Positions 1 to 11,346 of a stretch of DNA of 64,000 nucleotides are shown piece by piece. The notes under the pieces are model-generated. The model did not search any database and was not told where the DNA came from. It saw only the letters and a list, made by a program, of their open reading frames with translations. The stretch is from Microvelia longipes. Taxonomy: Eukaryota > Arthropoda > Insecta > Hemiptera > Veliidae. Both the position numbers and the translations under genes were made by a program. Location: the NCBI GenBank assembly GCA_018340805.1, contig JACMZG010001913.1, positions 26,974,099-27,038,098 of the forward strand, in the 5' to 3' direction. Positions within the stretch are counted from its first letter, which is position 1; every line of letters begins with the position of its first letter.

Positions 1-118
1 ATAATAAATTATACTATTGATATATAACTATGTTTAGAAATTTTTATTCTATATTAAGTACTTTTATTTTGGTAACTTATGATTATAATTAAACTTTTTA
101 TAAAAAGTATTAAGTGAG

Positions 119-1711
119 TTATTTCTTTGGTTTTATTATTTTTTCATTTATGCTTTTTGCAAATTTTAAAAAGTAAACATAATTTTTCTTATTTACTAAT
201 AATTTCTTTTCAACAGGCCATTGTTGACCACCAGCCTCCAAATCCAACTTTAATATTCTTCGGTCCAATTCTAGGATTTCACAGTCGTAAATTAGATGAT
301 CTATTCCTTGAGGTACTCCAGGAGAGCAAACACAGTCAGGTTCGTCGAGCAGTTGAAATCTGTGAAAATATGTTCCGAATCGTCCATGTTCTGTAAATAT
401 TTGTGATAAAAGATAATTAACTTTTATGTGATCATAATTAATCCTGTCTTGAATTGTTGGAAAAAATTCTTTGGTTTTTAATCCTTTCTGCGAAGCCTGC
501 CATCTAACATTCCACATTTCTATTTCTTTCTGTCGACAAATAGCTCGAAAGTAGCTTTTTGGAGCGTTCTTGTACTCTACATGCTGATTTTTATCTGTGG
601 CCGCTTCTCCTGCCAATCTATCTGCTTCTTCGTTCCCTCGTGTTCCAACGTGAGCTTTTGTCCATCCAACGTATATCTGTGTATTGTGTACTTGAACCAG
701 ATGATCAGCCTTGCTTCTTATTTGTTCAATTATTGAAGAATGCTTTCTTCTGTTCTGAATTGCTAGCTCAGTTACTTTGCTATCTGTTAATATTGCTGCT
801 CTTCTAATCCTATCTTTTCCATTAACTTCTATCCATTCCAAAGCTCTTAAAATTGCAAATGCCTCGGCTTGATTGTTTGAGCATGCATTACTCAAGCGAT
901 ACTTTTTAGAGTCCACTTCATTTTGGTGACAATCATAAACTACATATGCACTTCCCACAGAATCATCTTCTTTCTTGCTTCCGTCTGTATAGATTATAAC
1001 GTCATAAGCAATATCTTCTGTGTAATTCCATATTGGCATATCAGTAGCAGGGTGCATCCATTCATCACAAGGTGTTGGCTTATCATAATCAGGAGGGTTG
1101 TCACCAAAAATTCTTTCCATTACTTCGTACTTATAACCTTTTTCCAGGTAGTACTCGGCTGCTGTTGAAGTTGCTTTAATACAGATCGGAATGACATTGG
1201 CTACAACACAAACCGCATCATACGATACAGTGCGAAAAGCGTGAGCAACTCTAATTGCCATTAGTCTCTGAGTTCTTTCCAACTGTTTGGCGTTGTCTTT
1301 CCTTCGAAGAGCACAAAACCATGCTGGAATAGCGTATAATAACGATGGAATGAATGCACCATTATAGATTATACTAAGAGCTTCACCACTGATCCCCCAG
1401 TAAATCTTTGCTGAACGAGCCAAACTATTTACCATTTGCATTGCTCTTGCACAAACTGTGTCAATGTGCTCTCTAAAGGTGAACCTCTCATCAAAAATCA
1501 CTCCGAGATACTTCATTTTATTTGTAGGGGACAGTTTCTGCCCCCTAATGTAGACGTTAATGTAGTTGATCACTCCTCTTCTTTGTATTTGCAGCATGTG
1601 AGATTTATTTGAGTTGAACTGTAAATGATTTTCTTTAGCCCATATTTCTATCTTATTAATAGTTTCCATGACCAATGCTTCCAATTCCAAGAGGCTTCTA
1701 GCAGAACACAC
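119..1711 (-). pseudogene. ORF2 C-terminal part: end of RT, thumb, RNase H and zinc motif
   Basis: Continuation of the polymerase frame after a 1-base shift. Translating upstream of the annotated Met, across 1712-1735, gives the RT catalytic box YADD, so the shift lies just before the active site. Residues 1-200 form the RT end and thumb (LGVIFDERFTF near residue 69). RNase H spans about residues 240-375 with YTDGS (first Asp), NNQAEA (Glu), LTDSK (second Asp) and a final His-Asp pair in KAHVG...EEAD. A Cys/His motif (CVC...HLIYDC) follows near residues 465-480, as in R1/LOA-type elements. The stop is TAA at 119-121. RNase H would remove the RNA strand during target-primed reverse transcription. 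Confidence 0.85.
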
Positions 1712-1737
1712 AAGAAGAAGGTCATCGGCGTAGGCAG

Positions 1738-3858
1738 TTATAAAACATCCTTACTAAACACCAATTTTAACAGTGAATCATAAATGATGTTCCACAAACC
1801 TGGTCCACAGCAAGATCCCTGAGGACAACCTTGATACATTTTTCTAATGCGAGATATTGAATTTAATACTATTTTAGCAGTTCTGTTTGAGAAAAAACTT
1901 TTAATTAAGTTGAATAAGTTCTTAGGGCATTTGAGTTTCATGAGCTGAGCCAGTATTGTTGGCCACCAGGCGCTGTCAAAAGCTCCTTTGACATCTAAAG
2001 ACACCATAACTACTTTTTTCTTTTCATTTAAATTCTTCTGTATGAAGTTTATTACTTTCATTAAGGCATCTACTGTTCCAACTTGTGGTGTGAATCCGAA
2101 CTGATTATGACTAGTTAACTTGTTACTGCGCAAGTAGTACATTACTCGATTTATAAGGAGCCTTTCGAGGATTTTACCCCCGACAGCTAAAAGGCTTATC
2201 GGTCGATACTTAGAGGAATCAGTTACATCTTCCTTGCCAGGTTTTTCAAGAACTTTTATCATTGATCCTTTCCAAATTGTTGGGAAGAAGCCAGATCTTA
2301 AACAACTATTGTATATTTGAAGTAGGTATTTAGGGTACAAAGAAAATATTTGCTGAAAGATTTCTTTCGTCAAACCATCTTCCCCAGGAGTTTTGTTCGA
2401 AGCCATATTTTCCAAAACATCATTCAATTCTTGTAGGGTAAATGGAACATCGTTGTTTGTATCAATTTCTTGTTGAAGAGCACGTAAAACTGTTGCTTTT
2501 TCATCTTCACAGACTTGAGGGATAAACTTGTCCATTAATACATCAACTGTTTCTTCTAAATTTTTGGTCATAGATCCATCTTGTTTCTCAACTGTTGTTA
2601 AATTAGTAGGTTTCCTCAATTTGCCTACAGCGGATTTATACAAAGATCCCCAAGGATTTTCTGAGCCAACTGTATTGCAATAATGTTTATACGATTTTTT
2701 CTTTGATTGTAATATTAGCGTAGAGTACTGTTTTTGTTCATTTAGATACATTTGTTTCCTGGCATCTCGTAGAACTTGATTGTTATATGTTCTTTGATAT
2801 TTTCGTTTCAATGCTCTCACGTGTTTTCTTTTAATATCAATTTCGGTGTTCCACCAAGGAACTGATTTTTTATGGAAACAAGTTTTCTTCTTCACTTTTT
2901 GCAAAGTATTATCACACGCAGCTACCCATGCCTCCTGAGATTTCTCCACAACTGAATTTATATCATTTGTCCGAACCCATGTACATAACATTTCATCCAA
3001 GCCTTCTTTACCACCAACATCTTTTTCGCTGGCTTGTATCATTAAACTAAATAAGCTTTTTAATTCGTGTTCAAATTTAGTCCAATCTGTTTTTTCATTC
3101 ATCCAATATTTTTGATATAAATCTAAATTAGAAGTTTTAGGATTATTAACATGAATCGAAAAACTTAGATACATGTGGTCGGAACAACTAATTTCATCCA
3201 AATTTTTCCAACTATGGACGTACGGCAGCGTTATACTGTTAACTAAAGTTAAATCTATATTACTTTGGCCTCTGCGATTAACAAAAGTTGGTTTTCCATC
3301 ATCCTCATTTAAATAGTATAATGATTTTTCAGCAATAAATTGTTCTAATTTCTTTCCTCGTCTATCAGTTTGAAAGTCGTACCATACTCTTGACCTTGAG
3401 TTACTATCGATCGAGACAATCAAGATTGAGCCATTAGCAAAATCTATAAGAGAAGAAATTTGGGCTAGATCTACATCTATGTCTTTGTTTAAGTCAAAAT
3501 AAGCGCTAAGTAAAAACAATTTAAATCCTAAAAAATTCACTTCAGCAAAAACTAAGTCTTCGTTCGATTTATCAGGAAACAAAATGTAATCGATTTCTTC
3601 ATTATTTACTAACAAAGCTGCCCTTTTTCTTCCTTGGCCATTTTGTAACACTCGCATATTGGCTGGAAAGCCTGAAATCTTATTGTTGATGCAGTAAGGC
3701 TCTTGAATCAAAATTAAATCAAAATGATTTTTCAACAGAAAAGCATTTAAACACGCCGTAGCTTTGTGGGATCGCTGTAGATTAATCTGAAGGCATTTTA
3801 TCTGTTTAGGATTTCTCGTTGACATGCTTATAGGTTTAGAAGCCATAGTCATAGTCAA
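1738..3858 (-). pseudogene. ORF2 N-terminal part: APE endonuclease and reverse transcriptase
   Basis: This 706-residue frame starts with an apurinic-like endonuclease: QINLQRS and LILIQEPY (catalytic Glu) near residues 25-55, SIDSNSRS (Asp/Asn), NIDLTLV and CSDHMYL (the SDH box) by about residue 228. The RT begins near residue 480 with KTPGEDGL, then SKYRPISLL, FGFTPQVGT, SLDVKGAFD (first catalytic Asp) and the QGCPQGSCCGP box near residue 683. The frame ends right after this box and the YADD box is found one frame over, so the 1-base indel is in the stretch 1712-1745. ATG at 3858 lies inside the end of ORF1, which suggests coupled translation. The endonuclease would nick target DNA and the RT would prime from the nick. 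Confidence 0.88.
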
Positions 3859-4896
3859 TATTTTCTTTTCTTTTCTGAATTCTAATTTGATTACACGGAC
3901 ATTTGTAATCTAAAGCAGCATGGTTAATGTTCAATTTATTGCCACTTTTTTCACTTCGGTTATGACTGATACAGATAATACACTTGAAATGATGTGAATC
4001 GGCCACTGTACAATTAGAAAGTGCATGGGTTTCTGAGCACAGCGGGCAAGTTAAAGTTCCTTTACATTCAGGACCAGACTTATGACCGAATTTATTGCAA
4101 TGGAAGCACCTTAGAGCTGTTATGTAGTCGTCAGTGCGACAAGATTCCCACATAACACGCAATCTCGATAATACCAACTTGTTCCTCAAAGACGGATTCA
4201 CTTCCAAAATTAAGTGTCTTACTTTTTTATTCTTCCTTTGAATGATATTCTTTACGGTCAGTTGAAGAAATTATATTTGAATTTTGTTTTTTAATAATAT
4301 CTTCTGCATTTTCTTTCGTTATATCCTCAGGTACATAGAAAACAATTATTTGAGGTTTTTGTTTTGGTATTTCTTTAGCCACTAACTCTCCCTGTAATTT
4401 ATTATTAATATTGGTGCATACTTTTTTTAGCATCTTCTAAACAGTCCGATTGAATTATTACTCCGTTATTACCGTCTGTCAGTTTAGTAATTTTCGTAAC
4501 ACCTATGCCGATTTCGTAAGGGTTAATTTTTTCCTTAATTAGTTGATGAGTGTCTTCACTAGTCTTTTCTTGGTCAATATGATTAACAACCACTTTAAAT
4601 ACTTTTTTAACTGTATTATCTCTTTTATTATTTTTTCCTGCAACTTCAGCGTAACTGTTCTGAGTAGTAATTTTTTCTTTTACCTTATCTTCTTTCTTCT
4701 TCTGTTCTTCAAAGGTTTGAATTTTTTCTTTAAGTTTCCGATTTTCAGTTAGGGTGGAATTGTAAACTTCTCTAATAATTTTTACAGCATTTAAAATATC
4801 TTGTCTTAAGTCCTTTTTAAGATTACCACTTGTACGCGTTACATTAAAAAGGGAATCAAGAGCCGTATTAATTTTTTGTTCGTCAGAGTTGGACAT
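3836..4896 (-). pseudogene. ORF1, Gag-like protein with CCHC zinc knuckles, two frameshifts
   Basis: Three frame segments make one ORF1. Segment 4896-4405 starts MSNSDEQK and carries a Lys/Glu-rich, coiled-coil-like region. Segment 4433-4227 continues after a 1-base shift in an A7 run (T7 on the + strand, about 4422-4428). Segment 4207-3836 continues after another 1-base shift near an A6 run (about 4210-4230) and contains CX2CX4HX5C (CFHCNKFGHKSGPEC) and CX2CX3HX4C (CPLCSETHALSNC) knuckles, then a third Cys/His cluster (CIIC...H...CPC). Such proteins bind the element RNA and form the RNP. Both shifts are at homopolymers. The original protein would have been about 340-350 residues. Confidence 0.8.
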
Positions 4897-5030
4897 TGCG
4901 ATATAATGAAAAATGTTTTTCCAAAAAGCGAGTGTTTCCGCCCAGGATATAACAAGTATTAGTGAAGGGGGATGTAGTAGCGTGAGTTGTCGGGAAGGAG
5001 AAGATATCCAATGATATCACTCCAGATCAC

Positions 5031-5999
5031 AAATTCTAATAGTATAAATCTTAAATTCTATACTTATTTATTGGGTGTGTTTCCTGACAAAATTATGAAG
5101 CAAAAAGTTTCATGAGCCAAAAAACACATTTGCATACGTGTTTTCTGTCATCGAAATTTTTACATTAACATGGTGCGGGTAAAATGTCTTTGATTACATT
5201 TTAATTTTCTGAATCAAACGAAGCATCAAATGACCATCCTAAGTTTGAAAACCGATGAAATTAGAGTAACCCCGTCAATAAAATGTTTACTTGATTGTGC
5301 CACCTACAGAAATACCATTCATTTCCCTAAAATATATTACTTTAATAGGACCAAGTAGAATTGTGCAGATTTGCGAAGTGGGTGAGGTACCCCGTAACCG
5401 ATTTTTAACATTTGTATTTATGAGACTCTTCTACAGAAATATTACCGTATTTATTTGAAATAAGGTAAAGATAAAGAAGTTTAAAATCTTTTTTAAAAGG
5501 TACAACAGCTGCTAATATTATCCCTTCAATATTTTTAATGTATCACACATTTGTCACTAAGGCAATGGTAGCATTTTCAGTGGAAAACTTATAATGGATT
5601 TTCTTATTAGGCTACAAGAGCATTCTAGCGGCTACCTGGAACACTAATAAGGTTATTGGTAAATACAACAGGTTTCTCTGGCGTCTGAAGAACTCTACCC
5701 TGCAGTGTTACTATCTATACTTGCTAGCAACTTAATTATAGAGTTTATATTCCTTAAGAAGATAGTAGCATCAAATATCATTTTATTAGCTTCCATTTAA
5801 GGACGATTATATTGTCATCTAGGTATATACTTTCAAAATGTTTTAATGTTATACGATTTACATTTGCATCAAGCACTTGGAAAGCACCTTGGCAAAGTAG
5901 AATTAATTTGACACCCCAAGGCAAAAAAAGGCCCTCTTAAAAGGATTTTTGTGATAAAATTGCAATCAAGTATCGCATGTTTTCATGAACAACTTACTA
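5031..5999. other. Intergenic, no gene seen
   Basis: AT-rich sequence with no credible ORF. It holds one short family R fragment at 5370-5405 (minus orientation). The rest shows no recognisable structure. Confidence 0.5.
5370..5405 (-). repeat. Family R fragment (GTACC block)
   Basis: On the minus strand this reads AAAATCGGTTACGGGGTACC followed by TC, nearly the same as the block at 10187-10212 and related to 59975-60005. Only this edge of the family R repeat is clear here. Confidence 0.6.
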
Positions 6000-6460
6000 C
6001 ACTAACTACAATAGAACACAAACATAACAAAGAAATTCTTTAAGTGTATAAATGTATTTTTTTTAAACAAATAAATGTAGTTTGCAACCACTAAGTAGTT
6101 GGAAATTACATTTATTTGTTTTTCTGCTGTTAAATTATGTTGACAATTGAGTCCAACTCAATCTGTAACAGGCGTGGAACACAGAAACCTGCGTACTCAC
6201 AAGTATTCCTGATAACATGATACTGTGACTGATAAGAGTCACTCCAGCCTGTTATAAAATGTATGCTTAGAACGCCAGGTTCTTTTAAGGGGAAAGAACC
6301 AACCCATGGCACAAGATTTAACAATAATGTATTAGAGACGTATGCTTCAGACGGAATTTGATAGCATATAAAATTAAAGTACCGATTAGGCACTATGAGT
6401 TGAGACATAATGTAAATAACAGAGTATGCTAATTCAAAGCTAAGAATCAAGATAGTATGT
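6000..6460 (-). repeat. Unnamed dispersed repeat, copy B (with palindrome)
   Basis: On the minus strand this aligns along its length with 8630-9060 on the plus strand: shared blocks include CGGTACTTT...TTTTATATGC, GTCTCTAATAC, GGTTGTTCTTTCCCC or close variants, TGAGTACGCAGGT, TTGGACTCAAT and a palindromic core. Copies B and A are inverted relative to each other. A minus-strand reading frame (6504-6130) is partly matched by an open frame in copy A, so the repeat may derive from a coding element, but I do not recognise the protein. Confidence 0.7.
6065..6121. repeat. 57-bp palindrome inside repeat copy B
   Basis: Arms AAACAAATAAATGTA (6065-6079) and TACATTTATTTGTTT (6107-6121) are perfect inverse complements. 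The inner flanks continue to pair with a few mismatches (GTTTGCAACCAC against GTAGTTGGAAAT), so the stem could reach about 28 bp. Confidence 0.85.
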
Positions 6461-6467
6461 ATATTAA

Positions 6468-7846
6468 AAAAATGAGGAATATAAAAAAAGTGTTGTAATA
6501 CCAATATATAAAAATAAAGGGGCTAAAGATAAGCCGGAAAACTATAGGCCTATTACTCTTATACCGATAGAATCAAAAATAATGGAAAAGCTTGTTAATA
6601 AAAGGATCATTCAGTTTTTGGAAAAAAATAAACTTATCAATAAGGAGCAGTTTGGATACCAGAGAAACCTATCCACTATTGATCTGCTATATAAAGTAGT
6701 AAACAGCATAATAGATGCGTGGGAGGATCATGAGGAGATTTTAGCTGTACTTTTAGATCTAACTAAAGCTTTTGATTTGGTCCCTCATGATCTCCTGATA
6801 AAAAAACTTGAATTGTATGGCATAAGAGGAGTGGTACTGGATCTGCTTAAGTCTTATCTGTTCAATAGATCTCAGTGCGTTAAAATAGGGAAAAGCATAT
6901 CTGAAGAAAACTTTATTAAATGTGGGATTCCACAAGGTTCAGTACTGGGACCTTTATTATTTATACTTTTCGTCAACGACTTAAAGTCGGTCTATAAGGT
7001 AATACCTTATGTTAACCAGCTCTACCAGTTTGTAGATGATTCTACAACAATAGTGAGAAATGAGAACATCCGTTTAAATGTTGACAAAAAACTAATTATG
7101 GATCCATTTAACAACTGGTTCAAAAACAATGGTCTGCATTTAAATGAGGGCAAAACTAACTTCGTTGTGTTTTCTCTAAAAAAACAATCACTAAATCATA
7201 ACACCGAAATTGAAAAAAACTATAATGAAGTTAACAGTGCTAAAGTGTTGGGTCTAGTGATTGATTCCAAATTGACTTGGGCTGATCATGCTAGCTATTT
7301 AAGAAATAAATTAGTTACTGCAACTTATATGATATTAAGATTAAGAGACGTAGTGTCTGAGAAGATTTTATTTAATGTGTATTATGCCACATTCGAAAGT
7401 AGATTAAGGTATGGCATCAGACTGTGGGGAGCCTCATCACATGTCAATCAAGTTTTTTAATACAGAAAAGAGTGATGAGGATTATATGCAGATCAGGACA
7501 TCAAGATCATTGCACTCCGTTGTTTCGTAAACATAAAATATTGACAGTATTTGGACTGTATGTGCTGGAAACACTCAAATTTGTGAAGAGAAATCAAGAT
7601 TTGTACTCTACTAGAGACACTCTTCATAAATATAACACTAGAAACAAGTCTCACATAATTGCACCAAGTAGAAGACTCCAGAAATCGCTAAACAGCCCCT
7701 GTTTCATGGAAATCAAGTTATTTAACAGATTACCTGATGAAATAAGAAGTCTGGCTTTTCCAAAATTTGTGAAGAAACTCAGAAATTTTCTTATAGAGAA
7801 ACCTTTGTATAATATTAATGATTTTTTATATTTTGATTTTACTTAA
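6468..7846 (+). pseudogene. CR1-like reverse transcriptase, N-truncated, one frameshift
   Basis: The in-frame sequence upstream of the first Met (6582) already encodes RT: VVIPIYKNKGAK and NYRPITLIP at about 6492-6566, so the frame is open from about 6468. Next come EQFGYQRNLSTID, LLDLTKAFDLVPHD (first catalytic Asp), GIPQGSVLGPLLF and FVDDS, where FADD or YADD is usual. At about 7454-7460 (T6 run) the frame shifts by one base and continues as QKRVMRIICRSG...LFRKHKIL...YNTRNK...FNRLPDEIR, the standard thumb and C-terminus of CR1/Daphne-type proteins, ending with TAA at 7844-7846. The endonuclease and ORF1 are missing. This copy is dead. Confidence 0.88.
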
Positions 7847-7920
7847 GTTTTGTTTTTTGCTATGTGACATACACCTTAAGATGTATTTACTTTATGGTTG
7901 TAAATAAATAAATAAATATT
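6468..7920 (+). mobile_element. 5'-truncated CR1/Daphne-like non-LTR retrotransposon
   Basis: Begins inside the RT domain and runs to an AAAT-repeat tail (about 7897-7918) typical of CR1-like 3' ends. A short 3' UTR (7847-7896) separates the stop from the tail. The left end abuts the boundary of repeat copy B (about 6460). The coding frame is broken once at a T6 run. Truncation at the 5' side is the usual outcome of incomplete target-primed reverse transcription. Confidence 0.85.
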
Positions 7921-8629
7921 ATGATTCATGGCTAACATTATACTTTAGTTGAACTACTGATACATTGCCCAAGTGATTTCTCTAAAAATAACTGACCTAC
8001 AGACAGAACAGCCACAAAATAAAAGTAAAACTCTAAATTAATGTGGTGTCCTATGCCACACAACGCAGGGTTTTTAAACTCTTTAGTGTAGTATTTTTTT
8101 AATTTTTGAGAATGTTTTGAAAATTTTTAAATTTTTTTGTTTAATGTTTTGAATTCATACTAATTTGTTATATACTTTCTAATAATAGAATTTATAAAGA
8201 AAAATTGTTATTAAAAGAAAACAAAATTCACTTATCCCTGCTTTGATGAAACGAAAATTAAATTAATTCTAAATACGAGGATATCTGATTCAATAAATAA
8301 AGTTGGCACATTCCACTCTTCATACATAACATAATCAGATGCCAGTGGCATTCTTGTTAATGCCATTGATGTCCCTTAGTCATATTTTAGATTACTAAAA
8401 CTTGTACCTAGTATTAAAATAATTTTATTTTTTATTTTATTTTTTTTGTGTACAATAATTTATAAAAAGGGAAATAAAGATTTATTTATTTATTTATTTA
8501 TTATTTGTCTTTGTTGTTTTAATAGTTTTTATTTTAAACGTTTGCTTTCTTAGTTAGGTTGGTTAATTTTAAAGTCTAGGGCCATAGATCGAAGTTAGGT
8601 CAGGGGTTGGACCTCATGTAATAGTAAAG
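7921..8629. other. Intergenic with a TTTA microsatellite
   Basis: No gene is seen. The sequence GGGAAATAAAGATTTATTTA followed by more TTTA units (about 8470-8502) looks like the 3' tail of another small non-LTR fragment, but no coding part is visible. Confidence 0.5.
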
Positions 8630-9130
8630 TTCAACTCCTGGTACCTAAACGGTACTTTCATTTTATATGCAATCAATTCCATCTGGAGCACTCGTCTCTA
8701 ATACCTTTTTGTCTTGTTCTATGGGTTGTTCTTTCCCCATACATTTCAGAGTGGAGTGACTGTTATTATATAGTTATCAGAAATACTTGGTGAGTACGCA
8801 GGTCTCTGTGTCCCAAACCCTTTATGGGCCTGAATTGGACTCAATCTATGCTAAAATGAAAATTATTTTGTCAATATAATTAAACAGATGAAAAACAATT
8901 AAGAGTAGTTTGCAACCACTTCTAATTGGTTGCAAACTACTTACTACTTACTATTACTTACTATTACTATTACTTACTACTTTATTTGTTTAAAGAATAC
9001 ATTTAAATAAGTTGTTTGTTAGCTTTATTAATTTTTTTGTTCTATTTTAGTTGATTGTTATAAGTAGTATTTCAAGAATCATGATCAAAAGCCTGAAGAT
9101 GGCCACAGAGTTGGCTGAAATATATTGCAA
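8630..9130 (+). repeat. Unnamed dispersed repeat, copy A (with palindrome)
   Basis: Inverted homologue of copy B at 6000-6460. It shows the same block order, then continues with CCTGAAGATGGCC...GGCTGAAA (9090-9121), a CTGA...GAAA arrangement often seen near the ends of Penelope-like and related elements. A 33-bp piece of the repeat (AGTTATCAGAAAT...GAGTACGCAGGT) recurs at 9353-9385. The element class is unknown. Confidence 0.65.
8905..8940. repeat. Perfect 14-bp stem hairpin in copy A
   Basis: GTAGTTTGCAACCA (8905-8918) and TGGTTGCAAACTAC (8927-8940) are perfect inverse complements with an 8-nt loop. It sits at the same place as the palindrome in copy B. Short TACT/TTAC tandem units follow to about 8985. 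Confidence 0.9.
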
Positions 9131-10179
9131 CCATTACTCATAAGCTGATATTAGATTTAAAACTATATGCCATATTTTTCTATTTATTAACAGATATATA
9201 TTGAATAATTGTTTTTTACAAGTAATAATTAATTAAATATTGTCAATTAATATATGTCCTATCATACAAATACATATGAAATCGGGGTAACAAATGTGGC
9301 TACCCCAAAAAAAATAATGGTGGTGGCTTTTAAAAATAATAAAACTATTTAGTTATCAGAAATATTTGGTGAGTACGCAGGTCCCGAAGAAAATGATTTT
9401 AGTTGTTCTTTGTGCAACAAGATTGATTAGCAAAATAAAATTCATAAAAAAAGAACAATAAAGAAATTCGTGAATCGTGACATATTATAACACAATTAAA
9501 GGATGACACGGTCACCTCCAGAAGACCTAAATCTTCATGACAATAACAATGGAAGCCTATGCTGTTAGAAAAATGTTATTAAGTACATCTAGGGCCGTTG
9601 TAAATGTTCTGCTAAAATAAATTGCCAGAAGAGACATCTATCAAGGAAATCCTAAACCTATATAGTTCTCTTATTAATCAACAGAATGCTCTGAGTTCTT
9701 AAAACATCAAAAAACTGTTTAAGTTTATTATACATAAAATCTTTATTATGACACCTTCGTATATATCTTATGAGAAATAACTTAAAAATGTATCGTATTA
9801 TCATAAATAATTTATCAAACAGTCTATAATATTTAATGTATTTTTATTGATAGTATAAAAAGTATACTGCAAGTTTTGAAGAGATAAGATGAAAAATAAT
9901 GTAATAAAATTTTATTACAGTAAGATACAAGTTTGAAATTGAAAAGAATATATGCCACGTGGCAAGAAGGTTTTTCAAATTCACTTTTTTATTCAAGATT
10001 TTTATGTGTCCTTTCATATTTTATGAATACAATATAAGCTATAAAAATGTCATATTTTGTATTATAAAATATGATTAAGAACAATATTTATTATTCCAAT
10101 ATAAAATTTAAAATAACACAATACTGTTAAAGAAGTGGTAACTAACAAAACACGAGTTAAAGCAAAATGTGACAAGCCA
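9131..10179. other. Intergenic, no gene seen
   Basis: AT-rich and non-coding. The only structure noted is the 33-bp partial copy of the A/B repeat at 9353-9385. Confidence 0.5.
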
Positions 10180-11000
10180 ACAATAAAAAATCGGGTACGG
10201 GGTACCTCTGAACTATTTCTTATCACAACGAATTCGCTACGCTCTCTTCATAGGATTCGCTTCGCTTATCATCAGAATATAAAAAAATTACCGACTTTGT
10301 AGTACAACAGGACTTCGGGCTCGCTTCGCTCGTCCTCAGATACTTAGTACATACGATTCATTCCCAGCGATCACCAATCTAGGAACAAACCACGCTCGAT
10401 GATTCTTAACATTTATGATAAGAACAACAAAATCGATATTACTGCCTGCCGTATTGAACAAAACACAGTATACTTCTTTACTACGTAAAGAGATGCCCTG
10501 ACACTAAATTTTTTCTATTTTGATTATTTACGGATTATTTTACCATTTTGTAAAAAACTTAACGAAGTTGTTCGATAAAAATATAACTATGGTCAATAAC
10601 AAGATGACACTTGGCCTATCATTTGTTCTCATACATGACTACATGCACTCCAAATCTTATCTAGGTCAACTGTTTTTCCGCATTTCTTTAATTTACAAAA
10701 TTTTTGACGAGTCGTTTTGCGAGTTAATGATGTCATAAAAAGAATTGACAAATGACAAATCTAAGGTTAATTTGTGTACTAAGTTTCAACTCCCTTTCAT
10801 AAATGCTCAAGGGTCCACGATGATAAGAAACACACAAACACCTTTACATACACACACACATACAGATTGACCACTTTTTGAAAACCACTTAGAAGGCCTT
10901 AAAAATGAAACAGATAATTTAGGTGACATAAATTCGGGTCTGGAGTTTTTTCCATTACAATAGTTTTCCTATATACTGCGGTAGGAAAAGTAAAAAAAAA
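10180..11000 (+). repeat. Family R dispersed repeat, copy 1
   Basis: Most complete copy. Ordered blocks: TCGGGTACGGGGTACCTC (10194-10211), CGAATTCGCTACGCTC (about 10229), ACTTCGGGCTCGCTTCGCTC (about 10313), CGCTCGATGATTCTTAAC (10393-10410), GGATTATTTTAC (10531-10542), GATGTCAT (10729-10736) and a distal block CCTATATACTGCGGTAGG (10968-10985). The same blocks in the same order occur at 25540, 53980 and, inverted, 60370. A CA-rich tract (10835-10865) follows a TACTAAGTTTCAACTC motif. No ORF of note and no clear terminal repeats, so the class is unknown. Confidence 0.75.
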
Positions 11001-11157
11001 CATTGCAGGGCATTATCGCATTCATTTAAAGCTGAATTAATGGTGATTTGTTTAAATGTTTTAGATCATTTCTTTCTCTCGGGCTTCGGACACGCCATGC
11101 AAGCTCTTAATTAGGTATTATTTTAATAAAATATAAACAAATTGGTAATGGTCACAT

Positions 11158-11162
11158 AAACT
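11158..11162. repeat. Copia target-site duplication, left copy (AAACT)
   Basis: AAACT directly borders the 3' LTR and is matched exactly by AAACT at 24489-24493 beside the 5' LTR. Five bases is the usual Copia duplication size. Confidence 0.8.
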
Positions 11163-11336
11163 TATTGGAAAAGGGCAAAATAATTAAAAAGAGAGACACT
11201 TTAAATAAACGAAGCACATTTTTATTTTTGTGACTAACTTGCATATATTCAACAAGGTTATACAAGGCTAGGTATAAGAGTAAAGACATGTAAGAGCAAC
11301 ACATACGGCATAAGAGCAACACATTTTGCTCCAACA
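11163..11336 (-). repeat. Copia 3' LTR
   Basis: On the minus strand it runs from TGTTGGAGCAAAATG to TTTTCCAATA. It equals the two halves of the 5' LTR (21210-21277, 24382-24488) except for one A in an A run. The 68 bases 11163-11230 are identical to 21210-21277. Confidence 0.9.
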
Positions 11337-11346
11337 CCCCCCTTCT
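11337..11346 (-). promoter_or_regulatory. Copia polypurine tract
   Basis: AGAAGGGGGG on the minus strand, immediately upstream of the 3' LTR start TGTTGG. This is the expected primer site for plus-strand DNA synthesis and identifies this LTR as the 3' copy. Confidence 0.8.

Larger units (their letters stand above)
1..5030 (-). mobile_element. LOA/R1-group non-LTR retrotransposon, frameshifted
   Basis: A near full-length two-ORF non-LTR element reads leftward: 5' leader from about 5030 to 4897, ORF1 (4896-3836), ORF2 (3858-119), and a 3' UTR that reaches the window edge. ORF1 has CCHC knuckles and overlaps ORF2 by 23 bases, as in R1/TRAS-type elements. ORF2 has an APE-type endonuclease, reverse transcriptase and a C-terminal RNase H, which favours LOA or a related I-group clade over classical R1. 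The right boundary is approximate; no target-site duplication could be found because the 3' end is probably outside the window. Three single-base frameshifts break the frames, so this copy is likely non-autonomous unless they are sequencing errors. Confidence 0.85.

Noticed and set aside
127..1168. Plus-strand ORFs opposite the LOA/R1-like ORF2
   Set aside because: Antisense shadows of a frame with clear RT and RNase H motifs.
8560..8650. Possible tRNA or tRNA-derived SINE (GTTCAACTCC B-box-like)
   Set aside because: No cloverleaf could be drawn and the A-box match is poor; the sequence belongs to the start of repeat copy A.
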